Of a DNA stretch of 11,392 nt, positions 1 through 7,277 are shown one piece after another. The notes beneath the pieces were generated by a model. That model was not told where the DNA came from, did not search any database, and worked only from the letters and a program-made list of their open reading frames with translations. Numbering within the stretch: the stretch's first letter is position 1; every line of letters starts with the position of its first letter. A program made the translations under genes and the position numbers. Source of the DNA: Phycisphaeraceae bacterium (GTDB taxonomy: Bacteria > Planctomycetota > Phycisphaerae > Phycisphaerales > UBA1924); the NCBI GenBank assembly GCA_009827215.1, contig WUAJ01000058.1, forward strand, positions 1 to 11,392, written 5' to 3'.

Positions 1-73
1 CAATCCAAGCACCGACTGATCAATCCTCCCATGAACAGTCCGCGCTTCCGCCAAAATCCGCTATCCTGAATAG

Positions 74-913
74 ATGACCAACTCATTCAACCGCGACCCC
101 ATCAACGATTACCGCGCCAACCCCGGCAACCCCATCTCCTTCAAAGACTTCAAAACCGATGACGCGCAAGGCGTCGATCGCGAGCACATCGAAGCACGCA
201 CCGAAGAGAACACCCTCGCGATCGCCGATCTCCAGCACAAGCTCTACGCCGATCACAACCGCTCCCTCCTCATCGTCCTCCAAGCCATGGACGCCGCCGG
301 GAAAGATTCCACCATCCGCAAAGTCTTCGCACGCGTCAACCCACAAGGCGTCCAAGTCAAATCATTCAAAAAACCAACCCCCGACGAACTCGCCCACGAC
401 TTCCTCTGGCGCGTCCACATGCACACACCACGCAAAGGACACATCGCGCTCTTCAACCGCTCACACTACGAAGATGTCCTCGTCGCACGCGTCGACAACC
501 TCGTCCCCGAATCACGCTGGTCCAAACGCTACCAAGTCATCAACGGCTTTGAACAAGCCCTCGTCAACGGTGGCACCGAGATCATCAAGATCTACCTCCA
601 CCTCTCCAAAGACCGACAACGCGAGAAACTCCAAGACCGACTCACCGACCCCGAAAAAAACTGGAAGTTCGAAGCCGGCGATATCCAAACCCGCGCCAAG
701 TGGAACGACTACATGCACGCCTACGAGGACGCGATCACCAATTGCAACACCGAGCACGCGCCGTGGTACATCGTCCCCACCGATCGCAAGTGGTACCGAG
801 TGTGGGCCATCTCCGAGATCGTGCGCACCACCCTCGAACGCATGGACCCTCAATTCCCAGAACCCAAGCTCGACCCCATCAGCGCCCTCAAACTCCTCGA
901 ACAACTCCAATAG
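74..913 (+). CDS. PPK2-family polyphosphate:nucleotide phosphotransferase
   Basis: This is a cytoplasmic polyphosphate kinase 2 family enzyme of 279 residues, which moves phosphate between polyphosphate and AMP, ADP or other nucleotides. A Walker A-like loop AMDAAGKD lies at residues 71-78, followed by a basic stretch (KSFKKPTPDEL, 96-106). The Walker B region FNRSHYEDVL is at 127-136, with the conserved Asp134. The lid region KNWKFEAGD...W..Y..AYE spans about 196-218 and PTDRKWYR about 235-242. Length and motifs fit the single-domain group annotated as PPK2-related polyphosphate:nucleotide phosphotransferases (class III-like). The exact acceptor (AMP, ADP or GDP) cannot be read from sequence. 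The ATG at 74 has no Shine-Dalgarno sequence, but TATCCT lies 7 bases upstream, so the mRNA may be leaderless. It stands alone, 116 bp before lemA on the same strand. The family call is secure. Confidence 0.93.
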   Translation: MTNSFNRDPINDYRANPGNPISFKDFKTDDAQGVDREHIEARTEENTLAIADLQHKLYADHNRSLLIVLQAMDAAGKDSTIRKVFARVNPQGVQVKSFKKPTPDELAHDFLWRVHMHTPRKGHIALFNRSHYEDVLVARVDNLVPESRWSKRYQVINGFEQALVNGGTEIIKIYLHLSKDRQREKLQDRLTDPEKNWKFEAGDIQTRAKWNDYMHAYEDAITNCNTEHAPWYIVPTDRKWYRVWAISEIVRTTLERMDPQFPEPKLDPISALKLLEQLQ

Positions 914-1016
914 CACACAAACACACACCAAAACCACACGCTTTCATTTCCCAATAATCCCTCGCACACAGGTATCATCCAACCAAGCGCCATCGTCGCG
1001 TTCAATCGGTACAACC

Positions 1017-1023
1017 AAAGGGG
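1017..1023 (+). promoter_or_regulatory. Ribosome binding site of lemA
   Basis: AAAGGGG lies 6 bases upstream of the ATG at 1030 and fixes that start. It contrasts with the PPK2 gene just upstream, which has no such element. Confidence 0.7.
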
Positions 1024-1029
1024 TCCATC

Positions 1030-1644
1030 ATGGCAATCACCGCACTCCTCGTCACCCTCGGCGTCATCGCCGCGATCATCATCGTCATCCTCCTGATCAT
1101 CGTCGGGATCTACAACAAACTCGTCTCACTCAAGAACCGCTACCTCAACGCGTTCGCGCAGATCGAAGTCCAGCTCAAACGACGACACGACCTCATCCCC
1201 AACCTCGTCGAAACCGTCAAAGGCTACATGACCCACGAAAAAGAAACCTTCGAGCGCGTCATCTCCGCGCGTAACCAAGCCGCCTCCCTCCTCGAAGCCG
1301 CATCCAAAAACCCATCCGACCAATCCGCCATGACCGCCCTCGCCGGCGCCCAAAACGCGCTCACCGGCGCGATGGGTGGACTCATGGCCGTCATGGAAGC
1401 CTATCCAGACCTCAAAGCCGACTCCCAAGCCACAATGCTCCAGGAAGAACTCACCTCGACCGAAAACAAAGTCGCGTTCTCGCGTCAGTCTTACAACGAC
1501 GCCGTCACCTCCTACAACACCTACCGCCAATCCTTCCCGCCCGTCTTCATCGCCCCGATGGTCGGACACCCCTCCGACGCCGCATTCCTTGAGTTCGAGG
1601 ACTCCGCGCAGATCCAGCAAGCCCCAAGCGCATCGCTGAGCTAA
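1030..1644 (+). CDS. lemA: LemA family membrane protein
   Basis: LemA family protein of 204 residues, near the usual family length. One N-terminal transmembrane helix (about residues 3-27) is followed by a long soluble helical domain. Family signatures are visible: YNKLVSLKNRYLNAF (28-42), QIEVQLKRRHDLIPNLV (44-60), ETVKGYMTHE (61-70), EAYPDLKA (123-130), the TEN motif near 144-146, RQSYNDAV (152-159) and a FP...IAP segment near 169-176. The topology is probably one membrane anchor with the helical bundle outside the cytoplasm. The biochemical role of LemA proteins is unresolved, but they are often encoded beside HtpX/M48 membrane proteases, as here. The start is well supported: AAAGGGG at 1017-1023 is 6 bases before the ATG. 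The stop is only 12 bp before the M48 gene, so the two are very likely cotranscribed. Confidence 0.93.
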   Translation: MAITALLVTLGVIAAIIIVILLIIVGIYNKLVSLKNRYLNAFAQIEVQLKRRHDLIPNLVETVKGYMTHEKETFERVISARNQAASLLEAASKNPSDQSAMTALAGAQNALTGAMGGLMAVMEAYPDLKADSQATMLQEELTSTENKVAFSRQSYNDAVTSYNTYRQSFPPVFIAPMVGHPSDAAFLEFEDSAQIQQAPSASLS

Positions 1645-1656
1645 TCATTCAACACG

Positions 1657-3702
1657 ATGACCGACTCGCCGCGAACAACAATGGACTTCTTCGAGCACCA
1701 GGACCGCGCCAAAGCGCGCTCCCGCAAGTTCGTGCTCCTCTACGCGACCGCCGTCGTTCTGATCTGCATCACCCTCTCCACCATCGCCGCGCTCGTCGTC
1801 TACGTCTCCGCGAGCAACCCGAACCAATCCGCAGCCCTCCCCGCGCTCGCCGCCGCTGCGATCACCGCACTCATCACCGCCATGCTCATCCTCGGAGGCT
1901 CCGTCCACCGCATCGCCCAGCTCCGTGGAGGAGGCTCCACCGTAGCCCGTGCCTTGGGTGGAATGCTCATCAACCCCTCCACCAAAGATCCGCACGAACG
2001 GCAACTCCTCAACATCGTCGAAGAGATGGCCATCGCCTCAGGTGTCCCAGTCCCCCCCGTCTACATCATGCACAACGAGAAAGGCATCAACGCCTTCGCC
2101 GCCGGTTACGCACCAGGAGACGCCGTCATCGGAGTCACCCACGGTTGCATCCACGGCCTCAAACGAGATGAACTCCAAGGGGTCATCGCACACGAGTTCT
2201 CGCACATCCTCAACGGAGACATGAAACTCAATATCCGAATGATCGGTTTCCTCAACGGCATCCTCCTCCTCACCATCATCGGACACATCCTCCTCCGCTA
2301 CGCTCCCCACACCGCTCGCGACAAGAACGGCGTCCCCGTCCTCCTCGTCATGCTCGTCGTCGCGTTCTCCATGCTCGTCATCGGATCCATCGGCGCCTTC
2401 GCCGCCAAAGTCATCCAAGCATCCGTCAGCAGACAACGCGAGTTCCTCGCCGACGCCTCCGCCGTCCAGTTCACCCGAAACCCAGAAGGCATCGCCAACG
2501 CGTTGCGCAGACTCGCCTCCAAACCACGATCAACCAAAATCAAACACCCACGCGCCCAAGAATCCGCGCACATGTTCTTCGGAGAAGCACTCAAACTCGG
2601 CGCCTCCCTCGCCACGCACCCACCACTCAAACAACGCATCAAACGAATCAACCCCCAATGGGACGGCACCTTCCTCCCCCCTCTCGAAGTCTCCACACCA
2701 GAACTACAACAAGAACCCGAACCAACCAAGCAATCCGCCCAAGACAGACTCCGCGACAATCTCAACAAAAGAATGGGTGGCGCGATCCCCGACGCGCTCA
2801 CTGACGCCATCCCCGATCCACTCCAACACGCCGCGCTCCTCACACCCCTCCTCGCACTCTCAGGCACCCTCACACCAGCGCACATCGATCACGCGCGCAC
2901 CATCATCCAGTCCATCCCCGAGCCCCTCAAAGACGCCGCCCACGACATCTCTTCATCGCGAGCCGTCGTCTACGCGCTGCTGCTCGATCGCAAAGACGCG
3001 CGTGTGCACACACAGCAGATCCATCACCTGCTCGAGAACGCCGACCCCGCCGTCGCCAAACTCACCGAGAAACTTTCCTCGCACGCCACGAAACTCGAAC
3101 CCCACCTCCGCCTCCCTCTGCTCGACATGACCCTCGCCTCACTCGCGCACCTCTCCGATCAACAACACGAAACATTCCAGAGCAACATTTCGGCGCTCAT
3201 CAACATGGATAAATCTGTCACACTCTTCGAGTGGGTGACCATCAAAGTCCTCACACGCCACCTCAACGACCGATTCGGGATCACAAAGAAAGTCCCCACC
3301 CAGTACTACACCCTCAAGAGTGTCATGACCGAGGTCTCCACCCTCCTCTCCGTCATCGCCTACACCGACACCGCGAGCGAATCTGAAGCCGCCGACTCCA
3401 TCAAACTCGCCAACACCGCGCTCGCTCAAACAAACAACACCCCCGAAGCAGCACTGCTCCCCAAGGACCGCTGCACCCTCGACACACTCAGCACCGCACT
3501 CGAAACCCTCAACACCGTCACCCCAAGGCTCAAACAAACCCTCCTCCAAGCCGGCGCCCTCACCGCCGCCCACGACCACAACATCACCACCACCGAAGCC
3601 GAGCTCATCCGCGCCATCGCCGACACCCTCTCCATCCCCGTCCCCCCGCTCCTCCCCAATCAGCAACTCGAAGCACCGACCGAAACCGAATCAACCGAGT
3701 AA
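1657..3702 (+). CDS. M48 family membrane zinc metalloprotease, HtpX/Ste24-like
   Basis: Integral-membrane zinc endopeptidase of 681 residues, probably active on the cytoplasmic face against damaged membrane proteins, as HtpX is. Two N-terminal transmembrane helices (about 24-52 and 60-84) are followed by the catalytic domain. The zinc motif HEFSH is at 179-183 (catalytic Glu180) and the third ligand Glu262 is in REFLAD. Two more hydrophobic segments lie at about 195-215 and 226-254, and the conserved ATHPPLKQRI is at 319-328. Residues from about 345 onward form a large, mostly helical extension; its end (AELIRAIADTLSIPVPP) resembles the TerB-like tail seen in some long M48 proteins. Neither ATG has a Shine-Dalgarno sequence. 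The ATG at 1681 (MDFFEHQDRA) matches how this family usually begins and would give 673 residues; 1657 is kept because it is nearer the lemA stop. The family call is secure; the tail's role is unknown. Confidence 0.92.
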   Translation: MTDSPRTTMDFFEHQDRAKARSRKFVLLYATAVVLICITLSTIAALVVYVSASNPNQSAALPALAAAAITALITAMLILGGSVHRIAQLRGGGSTVARALGGMLINPSTKDPHERQLLNIVEEMAIASGVPVPPVYIMHNEKGINAFAAGYAPGDAVIGVTHGCIHGLKRDELQGVIAHEFSHILNGDMKLNIRMIGFLNGILLLTIIGHILLRYAPHTARDKNGVPVLLVMLVVAFSMLVIGSIGAFAAKVIQASVSRQREFLADASAVQFTRNPEGIANALRRLASKPRSTKIKHPRAQESAHMFFGEALKLGASLATHPPLKQRIKRINPQWDGTFLPPLEVSTPELQQEPEPTKQSAQDRLRDNLNKRMGGAIPDALTDAIPDPLQHAALLTPLLALSGTLTPAHIDHARTIIQSIPEPLKDAAHDISSSRAVVYALLLDRKDARVHTQQIHHLLENADPAVAKLTEKLSSHATKLEPHLRLPLLDMTLASLAHLSDQQHETFQSNISALINMDKSVTLFEWVTIKVLTRHLNDRFGITKKVPTQYYTLKSVMTEVSTLLSVIAYTDTASESEAADSIKLANTALAQTNNTPEAALLPKDRCTLDTLSTALETLNTVTPRLKQTLLQAGALTAAHDHNITTTEAELIRAIADTLSIPVPPLLPNQQLEAPTETESTE

Positions 3703-3704
3703 CC

Positions 3705-4040
3705 TCACCCCGCACCCACATTCCTCCGCCATTGTCGGCTCAGATCATCCATCGACCACGCCGCCCCGCACTCGCTGCACCGATCCAATCCCTCCGCGAT
3801 CTCATAGTTGCACACAAAGCACGCCCGCCCCTTGAGCCGCTTCATCCGCTTCGTGTATCGGCTCATTCGAACATAAATCCACCCAACCCCAACAAGCGGA
3901 AGCATCGACATCCCCATCAACAACAACTGTCCGTATGTTTTGTTCTGAATCGTCACATCCGCAATGAACTTCAGTGCCGCATCAGGTATAAACCAAAAGC
4001 ACAGCACGATCACTCCATTGATCACAATCAACAACCGCAC
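3705..4040 (-). CDS. Small membrane protein with C-terminal zinc ribbon
   Basis: I do not recognise a named family. As written the protein has 111 residues from a GTG at 4038-4040. Two hydrophobic segments (about residues 3-18 and 38-57) are followed by a basic linker and a zinc ribbon, C74-x2-C77 and C88-x2-C91 (CFVCNYEIAEGLDRCSECG). Short membrane-anchored ribbons of this type are common in planctomycetes. The start is doubtful: no Shine-Dalgarno sequence is visible. Just upstream in the same frame, an ATG at 4092-4094 overlaps the regulator's stop as ATGA and opens a 16-codon segment that ends in TAG at 4044-4046. The intact gene may once have begun there, or the ribosome may reinitiate. 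It is the third gene of a unit with the HTH regulator and the four-helix protein, and converges with the M48 gene, whose stop is 2 bp away. Confidence 0.65.
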   Translation of the reverse strand: MRLLIVINGVIVLCFWFIPDAALKFIADVTIQNKTYGQLLLMGMSMLPLVGVGWIYVRMSRYTKRMKRLKGRACFVCNYEIAEGLDRCSECGAAWSMDDLSRQWRRNVGAG

Positions 4041-4090
4041 ATGCTACCGCACCACATACATCGGCACCCCACACACCGCCGTCCGCTTCG

Positions 4091-4324
4091 TCATCCCTCG
4101 CCCCCCTCATCCCCTCCCGCATACGAAAACACCTCCCCGATCTCCTTCCCGAACACCCCCGCGATCTGAAACGCCAGCTCCAGCGTCGGAGAGTACTTCG
4201 CCTTCTCAATCGCCACAATCGTCTGCCGAGACACACCCACCCGTGTCGCCAGCTCCTGCTGCGTCATCTCCCCCGCATGAAACCGCAGCTCCCGGATCCG
4301 ATTCTCCACACTCGTAGGCTTCAT
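4091..4324 (-). CDS. Small Cro/CI-type (XRE) HTH transcriptional regulator
   Basis: A 77-residue DNA-binding protein that is almost entirely one helix-turn-helix domain. RIRELRFHAG (9-18) forms helix 1. TQQELATRVGVSRQTIVAIE (21-40) carries helix 2 and the recognition helix, and KYSPTLELAFQIAGVF (43-58) completes the fold. This matches the compact XRE group (about 65-75 residues) that is often encoded beside a DUF2178-type membrane protein, as here. The start has a clear Shine-Dalgarno sequence, with AAGGGG 5 bases before the ATG. It begins 10 bp after the stop of the four-helix membrane gene. Its TGA overlaps, as ATGA, a start codon leading toward the zinc-ribbon gene, which implies translational coupling. 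By analogy it probably represses its own operon through the repeat elements in the promoter at 4845-4902; that is inference. The glycine/glutamate-rich last nine residues are likely disordered. Confidence 0.9.
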   Translation of the reverse strand: MKPTSVENRIRELRFHAGEMTQQELATRVGVSRQTIVAIEKAKYSPTLELAFQIAGVFGKEIGEVFSYAGGDEGGEG

Positions 4325-4334
4325 CCCATCCCCT

Positions 4335-4799
4335 TCATAGCTGCTTGTACCCAGTGATCGTCAGCCCGTACCGCACCAGCTCCGACGCGATCCACACCCC
4401 AAGGAGCGCAAAGATCGGGAACATCTCTTCAAAGCTCGTCCCCTCCCTACCCTCGCTGCCAACCGTCCGCAAGATCACCATCGCGATCATCATCACCAGC
4501 ACCACAAACACCCCCGACTGGAGCACATACCCCGCGATGCTCGACGCTCTCGTCAGCAGCATCCGATCCCGCTCATCATCCGGCTCGTTCGGCATCTTGA
4601 TCGCCAGGTAAATATGCACCACCACCAGCACCGCCGCCTGGATCCCGATCCCGATGCCAAGCATCACCGCGAGCTCAACCCCGTTCCATCCCCACATCAA
4701 CCCCGCCGCGATCAGCACCGGATAGATCACCGCCGTCGTGATCAAACACGCCCAGCTCGACCGCACCCGAAACTCCGCACCTGTCCCGCTCTCATTCAT
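4335..4799 (-). CDS. Four-helix membrane protein, DUF2178-like
   Basis: Integral membrane protein of 154 residues with four predicted transmembrane segments (about 15-36, 42-68, 85-111 and 127-147). Between the second and third is the acidic motif NEPDDERDRMLLTRASSIAG (71-90). A DERD...RA stretch in this position is typical of DUF2178-like proteins, which are usually paired with a small XRE regulator, as here. The biochemical function is unknown. The ATG at 4797-4799 is chosen because GGAAAGGGG ends 6 bases upstream. An in-frame TTG at 4826 would add nine residues, but it would put the ribosome site inside the gene. It is the first gene of the three-gene unit and is driven by the strong promoter at 4854-4882 with a leader of about 48 bases. 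The family assignment is moderate because it rests on the motif and the context rather than an alignment. Confidence 0.82.
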   Translation of the reverse strand: MNESGTGAEFRVRSSWACLITTAVIYPVLIAAGLMWGWNGVELAVMLGIGIGIQAAVLVVVHIYLAIKMPNEPDDERDRMLLTRASSIAGYVLQSGVFVVLVMMIAMVILRTVGSEGREGTSFEEMFPIFALLGVWIASELVRYGLTITGYKQL

Positions 4800-4844
4800 A
4801 CCAAGCCCCTTTCCATGCCAATCCAAACCACGACGCCCACCGCC

Positions 4845-4902
4845 GTGTCAAAGATTCTAGACACCACCGGCTGTTGTGTCAAATATATTTGTCATTGTGT
4901 CG
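4845..4902 (-). promoter_or_regulatory. Putative operator: phased GTGTC(A/G) elements over the promoter
   Basis: On the + strand, GTGTCA occurs at 4845-4850 and 4876-4881, and GTGTCG at 4897-4902. The spacings of 31 and 21 bp are close to three and two helical turns, so all three would face the same side of the DNA. Related half-sites are TTGTCA at 4889-4894 and, in the opposite orientation, GACAC at 4860-4864. They bracket the -35, spacer and start region. The small XRE regulator of this operon is the obvious candidate ligand, but nothing in the sequence proves it. Confidence 0.45.
4854..4882 (-). promoter_or_regulatory. Strong sigma70-type promoter of the membrane protein/HTH unit
   Basis: On the - strand, a perfect TTGACA (4877-4882) is separated by 17 bp from TAGAAT (4854-4859). 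A 10-bp AT palindrome, AAATATATTT (4881-4890), sits at and upstream of the -35 and may act as an UP element. Transcription should begin near 4847, giving a leader of about 48 bases. GACAC/GTGTC inverted repeats fall in the spacer, so a repressor there would block polymerase. Confidence 0.85.
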
Positions 4903-4933
4903 AAAATAATACTCAAACTGCCGTTTGGCGCTC

Positions 4934-4956
4934 AAAAACCCGCCTATTCGACGGGT
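4934..4956 (-). terminator. Rho-independent terminator after the TPR/SRPBCC unit
   Basis: Read on the - strand, ACCCGTC (4956-4950), loop GAATA, GGCGGGT (4944-4938) form a 7-bp stem with one G-T pair, followed by a run of T (complement of the A run at 4934-4938). It lies about 27 bp past the SRPBCC stop and separates that unit from the promoter at 4854-4882. Confidence 0.8.
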
Positions 4957-4982
4957 CCTAGGTTCGCAAATGCTCGATCCCA

Positions 4983-5450
4983 TCAAGACCGATCGAGATA
5001 TTCCGCGATATTCTGTGCCTGAATCCCCCACCCCTCAGCACACGATCGCATCACCCCAACCCGCTTGGATTCAGGGAACTGCAAAAACCCCGACTCCGTG
5101 ATCGTCAGCCGCGTGCGCTCGTCCCCAATCGCCTCAAGCGCAAACTCAACAACCACCATCGCGTCCGCGCTGTACGCCGTATCCGGATCGATCGCACTCG
5201 GAGGCCAAGAAAACACAAACAACCGCTCGTGCTCCATCACCTCCGTCACCGACACCCACTCCAAATGCTCATGCCCCGGATACGAAATATTCCCCCTCGT
5301 CACCTCCCCCACTACAAACGGCCCATCAAGCCGAACACGGAACCACGCCCCAAACTCCGAGTGATCAGTCAACGCACGCCACACCCTTGCAACCGGCGCC
5401 GACAACTCAACCACCCGCTCGATCCGATCCTGATCCTTCTGAGTCTCCAT
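4983..5450 (-). CDS. SRPBCC domain protein (AHSA1-like START fold)
   Basis: A soluble protein of 155 residues, essentially one SRPBCC (Bet v1-like) domain with a hydrophobic cavity. Family features are the N-terminal strand RIERVVELSAPVARVWRAL (9-27), the TDHSEFGAWF segment (28-37), the central LFVFSWPP (about 75-82), the strand ERTRLTITESGF (about 108-119) and the C-terminal helix GWGIQAQNIAEYL (about 140-152). AHSA1-like members bind small hydrophobic ligands or act as chaperone cofactors, but the ligand here cannot be predicted. The ATG at 5448-5450 is preferred, since AGGA lies about 9 bases before it; a GTG at 5471 would add seven residues. It follows the TPR lipoprotein gene by 21 bp on the same strand and is followed by a terminator, so the two probably form one transcription unit. 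Confidence 0.88.
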   Translation of the reverse strand: METQKDQDRIERVVELSAPVARVWRALTDHSEFGAWFRVRLDGPFVVGEVTRGNISYPGHEHLEWVSVTEVMEHERLFVFSWPPSAIDPDTAYSADAMVVVEFALEAIGDERTRLTITESGFLQFPESKRVGVMRSCAEGWGIQAQNIAEYLDRS

Positions 5451-5471
5451 ATCACATCTTCCTGATTCCAC

Positions 5472-7145
5472 TCAAGGAGCACAGAAGCACGACGACTCAA
5501 CAACCGTGTCCGCGTGCGCAAACGCCCGCTCGATCTTGCTATCCAGCGCCATCGCATCACCCATCTTCCCTTGCCCAGCCAGCGCCTCGCGCAGACCAAC
5601 CAGCGCCCATCCGTTATTGCGATTCTTCTCCAGATCCTCGCGATACAGACGCTCCGCCTCCGCGTACTCGCCGCTCTCGACAAGCAGCGCCCCCAGCGCA
5701 TGCCGCACCGGAAGCATCCACGCCGGAGGCTCGTCATACACCAGCTTATCCTCGTGCTTAATCCCTTCACGCAGGATCGCAAACGCCTCCTCCTTCTTCC
5801 CCTCGCGGTACAGCAGCTCGCCACGCATCATCGCCCGCGCAATCGGGAGCACATCGTGCACGCGATTGTTGAACACATACCACTCGTCAGGAACCATCGC
5901 CACGCGCCGTTCAAACTCCGCCATCTCCTCGCGCGCCTGTTCCGTCCTCCCAAGAGCGCTGCACGCGACCGACCGCGCATACGCCCAGGTCGCGCGCGAC
6001 ATCAATCGATAATCCTCATAATCCGCCTGCTCCAGAATCTCCTCCCACTTCCCAAACCGGATCATCACATGCAAACTGCTCGGCATAATCCCCTCGATCA
6101 ACCCCGCATACTCCCGCAACGGCGCCTCAGGAACCTCGTTCTCTAGATCCTGCGCCGCACGAATCGCCGTCGCATAATCCCCTGACATCATCGAAGCAAA
6201 CGCCAAAAAGTGCTGGTTGTGCGCGTAATACATCGCATACAAGCCAGGCTCCGGCGCATCAGCAAAGTACCTGCGATCCGCATCAATCGCGTCCTGATTC
6301 GATGAAGCCGCATCCGCGTACCGACCAACACGGATGAAAATATGCGAAGGCATATGCACCAGATGCCCCGATCCAGGAACCAGATCAGTCAGCTCCTCCG
6401 CCGCACCCACCGCGCGATCCGGATTCTTCGAAGCCTCCACCGCATGGATATAAAAATGCAACGCGCCCGGATGCTGCGGATCCTGAGCGATCACCCCCTC
6501 GATCACCTCAACCACCTCTTCGATCCGGCCCTTCGGAGATCCATCCGTCTCCCAATAATCCCAAGGCTGCAGATTCATCAACGACTCAGCATACAACGCC
6601 CCCACATCCACATCATCAGGGAACCGTTTGTACACCCCGCCCATCGCATCCGCGTACGCCTGATCAAGACCACTCCGATCCTCCGGAGCAGGCCATTCAT
6701 ACCGCGCGCTCAGCGCCTCAATCATCGCCCGCTCAACAGCCGACTCATCATCCAGCGCCGCCAGCGCTTTGTCCGCGGCTTCACGCGCCTTCTGCGAACG
6801 CTCCTCAGTCATCGCCGGATCATTGATGTTGATCCCCTGACAATACGCCACGCCCCACCACGCCATCGCCGCCGAAGGATCGACCTCCGCCGCCTGCTCA
6901 AACGATCGGATCGCCTCGTCGTGATTGAACCCATAAGTCAGCTGCATCCCCTGATCAAACCACGCCTGCGCTTTGCGCGAGTCCGTCGTGATCGTGCGAG
7001 AGTAGTTCCCGAACCCGTCATATCGCCTCGCTTCAGTGCCACTCGTCTCCACAGCCGAGCACCCACCAAGCCCCATGACCACAGTCAGCCCCACAACACA
7101 CCCTGTCCCCAACACCGAACCAACCAATCCTGCTCTCGTGCTCAT
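5472..7145 (-). CDS. TPR-repeat lipoprotein
   Basis: Predicted lipoprotein of 557 residues. The start at 7143-7145 has a GAGGGAAGG site just upstream and opens directly into a signal peptide: Arg4, a hydrophobic core (about 7-24), and a lipobox LGGC with the lipidated cysteine at Cys29. The mature part is built from TPR-type helical hairpins. One is clear early on (AWFDQGMQLTYGFNHDEAIRSF, about 61-82, then EQAAEVDPSAAMAWWGVAYC, 83-102). Others are near the C-terminus, where ALLVESGEYAEAERLYREDL and GWALVGLREALAGQGK are evident. Proteins with this layout occur in planctomycetes and proteobacteria without assigned function; TPR arrays usually bind peptides or proteins. The likely location is the periplasmic side of a membrane. 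It is the first gene of a unit with the SRPBCC gene. An upstream start at 7187 would spoil the signal peptide and overlap the nusG terminator tail. Confidence 0.88.
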   Translation of the reverse strand: MSTRAGLVGSVLGTGCVVGLTVVMGLGGCSAVETSGTEARRYDGFGNYSRTITTDSRKAQAWFDQGMQLTYGFNHDEAIRSFEQAAEVDPSAAMAWWGVAYCQGININDPAMTEERSQKAREAADKALAALDDESAVERAMIEALSARYEWPAPEDRSGLDQAYADAMGGVYKRFPDDVDVGALYAESLMNLQPWDYWETDGSPKGRIEEVVEVIEGVIAQDPQHPGALHFYIHAVEASKNPDRAVGAAEELTDLVPGSGHLVHMPSHIFIRVGRYADAASSNQDAIDADRRYFADAPEPGLYAMYYAHNQHFLAFASMMSGDYATAIRAAQDLENEVPEAPLREYAGLIEGIMPSSLHVMIRFGKWEEILEQADYEDYRLMSRATWAYARSVACSALGRTEQAREEMAEFERRVAMVPDEWYVFNNRVHDVLPIARAMMRGELLYREGKKEEAFAILREGIKHEDKLVYDEPPAWMLPVRHALGALLVESGEYAEAERLYREDLEKNRNNGWALVGLREALAGQGKMGDAMALDSKIERAFAHADTVVESSCFCAP

Positions 7146-7178
7146 CGCACACCTTCCCTCTGAGTTATTGCAACCCTC

Positions 7179-7213
7179 AAAAATCAAAGAGCCCGCTCAA
7201 ACCGAACGGGCTC
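7179..7213 (-). terminator. Rho-independent terminator after nusG
   Basis: On the - strand, GAGCCCG (7213-7207) and CGGGCTC (7195-7189) form a perfect 7-bp stem with an 11-base loop, followed by TTTGATTTTT (7188-7179). It is 78 bp past the nusG stop and 34 bp before the TPR lipoprotein start. This marks the end of the tuf-rpmG-secE-nusG unit. Confidence 0.8.
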
Positions 7214-7254
7214 CAAAGAATCATCTTTATTGAACAGCGATCACGCTACCCCAA

Positions 7255-7277
7255 CCAAGGAACAGTCCAAGGAACAG
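7255..7277. repeat. Short tandem repeat downstream of nusG
   Basis: The 11-mer CCAAGGAACAG occurs at 7255-7265 and again at 7267-7277, with one base between. It lies between the nusG stop and the terminator hairpin. No function is evident and it may be chance. Confidence 0.4.

Noticed and set aside
973..978. TATCAT as a -10 for lemA
   Set aside because: No -35 lies 16-18 bp upstream and there is no extended -10; too weak to list as a promoter.
159..1274. 371-codon + strand frame across the PPK2 gene and the start of lemA
   Set aside because: The product is Ser/Thr/Pro/Arg-rich low complexity, typical of a shifted frame in C-rich DNA, and it overlaps two well-supported genes.
2298..2885. 195-codon - strand frame inside the M48 gene
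   Set aside because: It is antisense to the metalloprotease and its sequence shows no family features.
5514..7163. Two long + strand frames (5514-6146 and 6342-7163) opposite the TPR lipoprotein
   Set aside because: Arg/His/Pro-rich shadow translations with no domains; the - strand gene has a lipobox, TPR motifs and a ribosome site.
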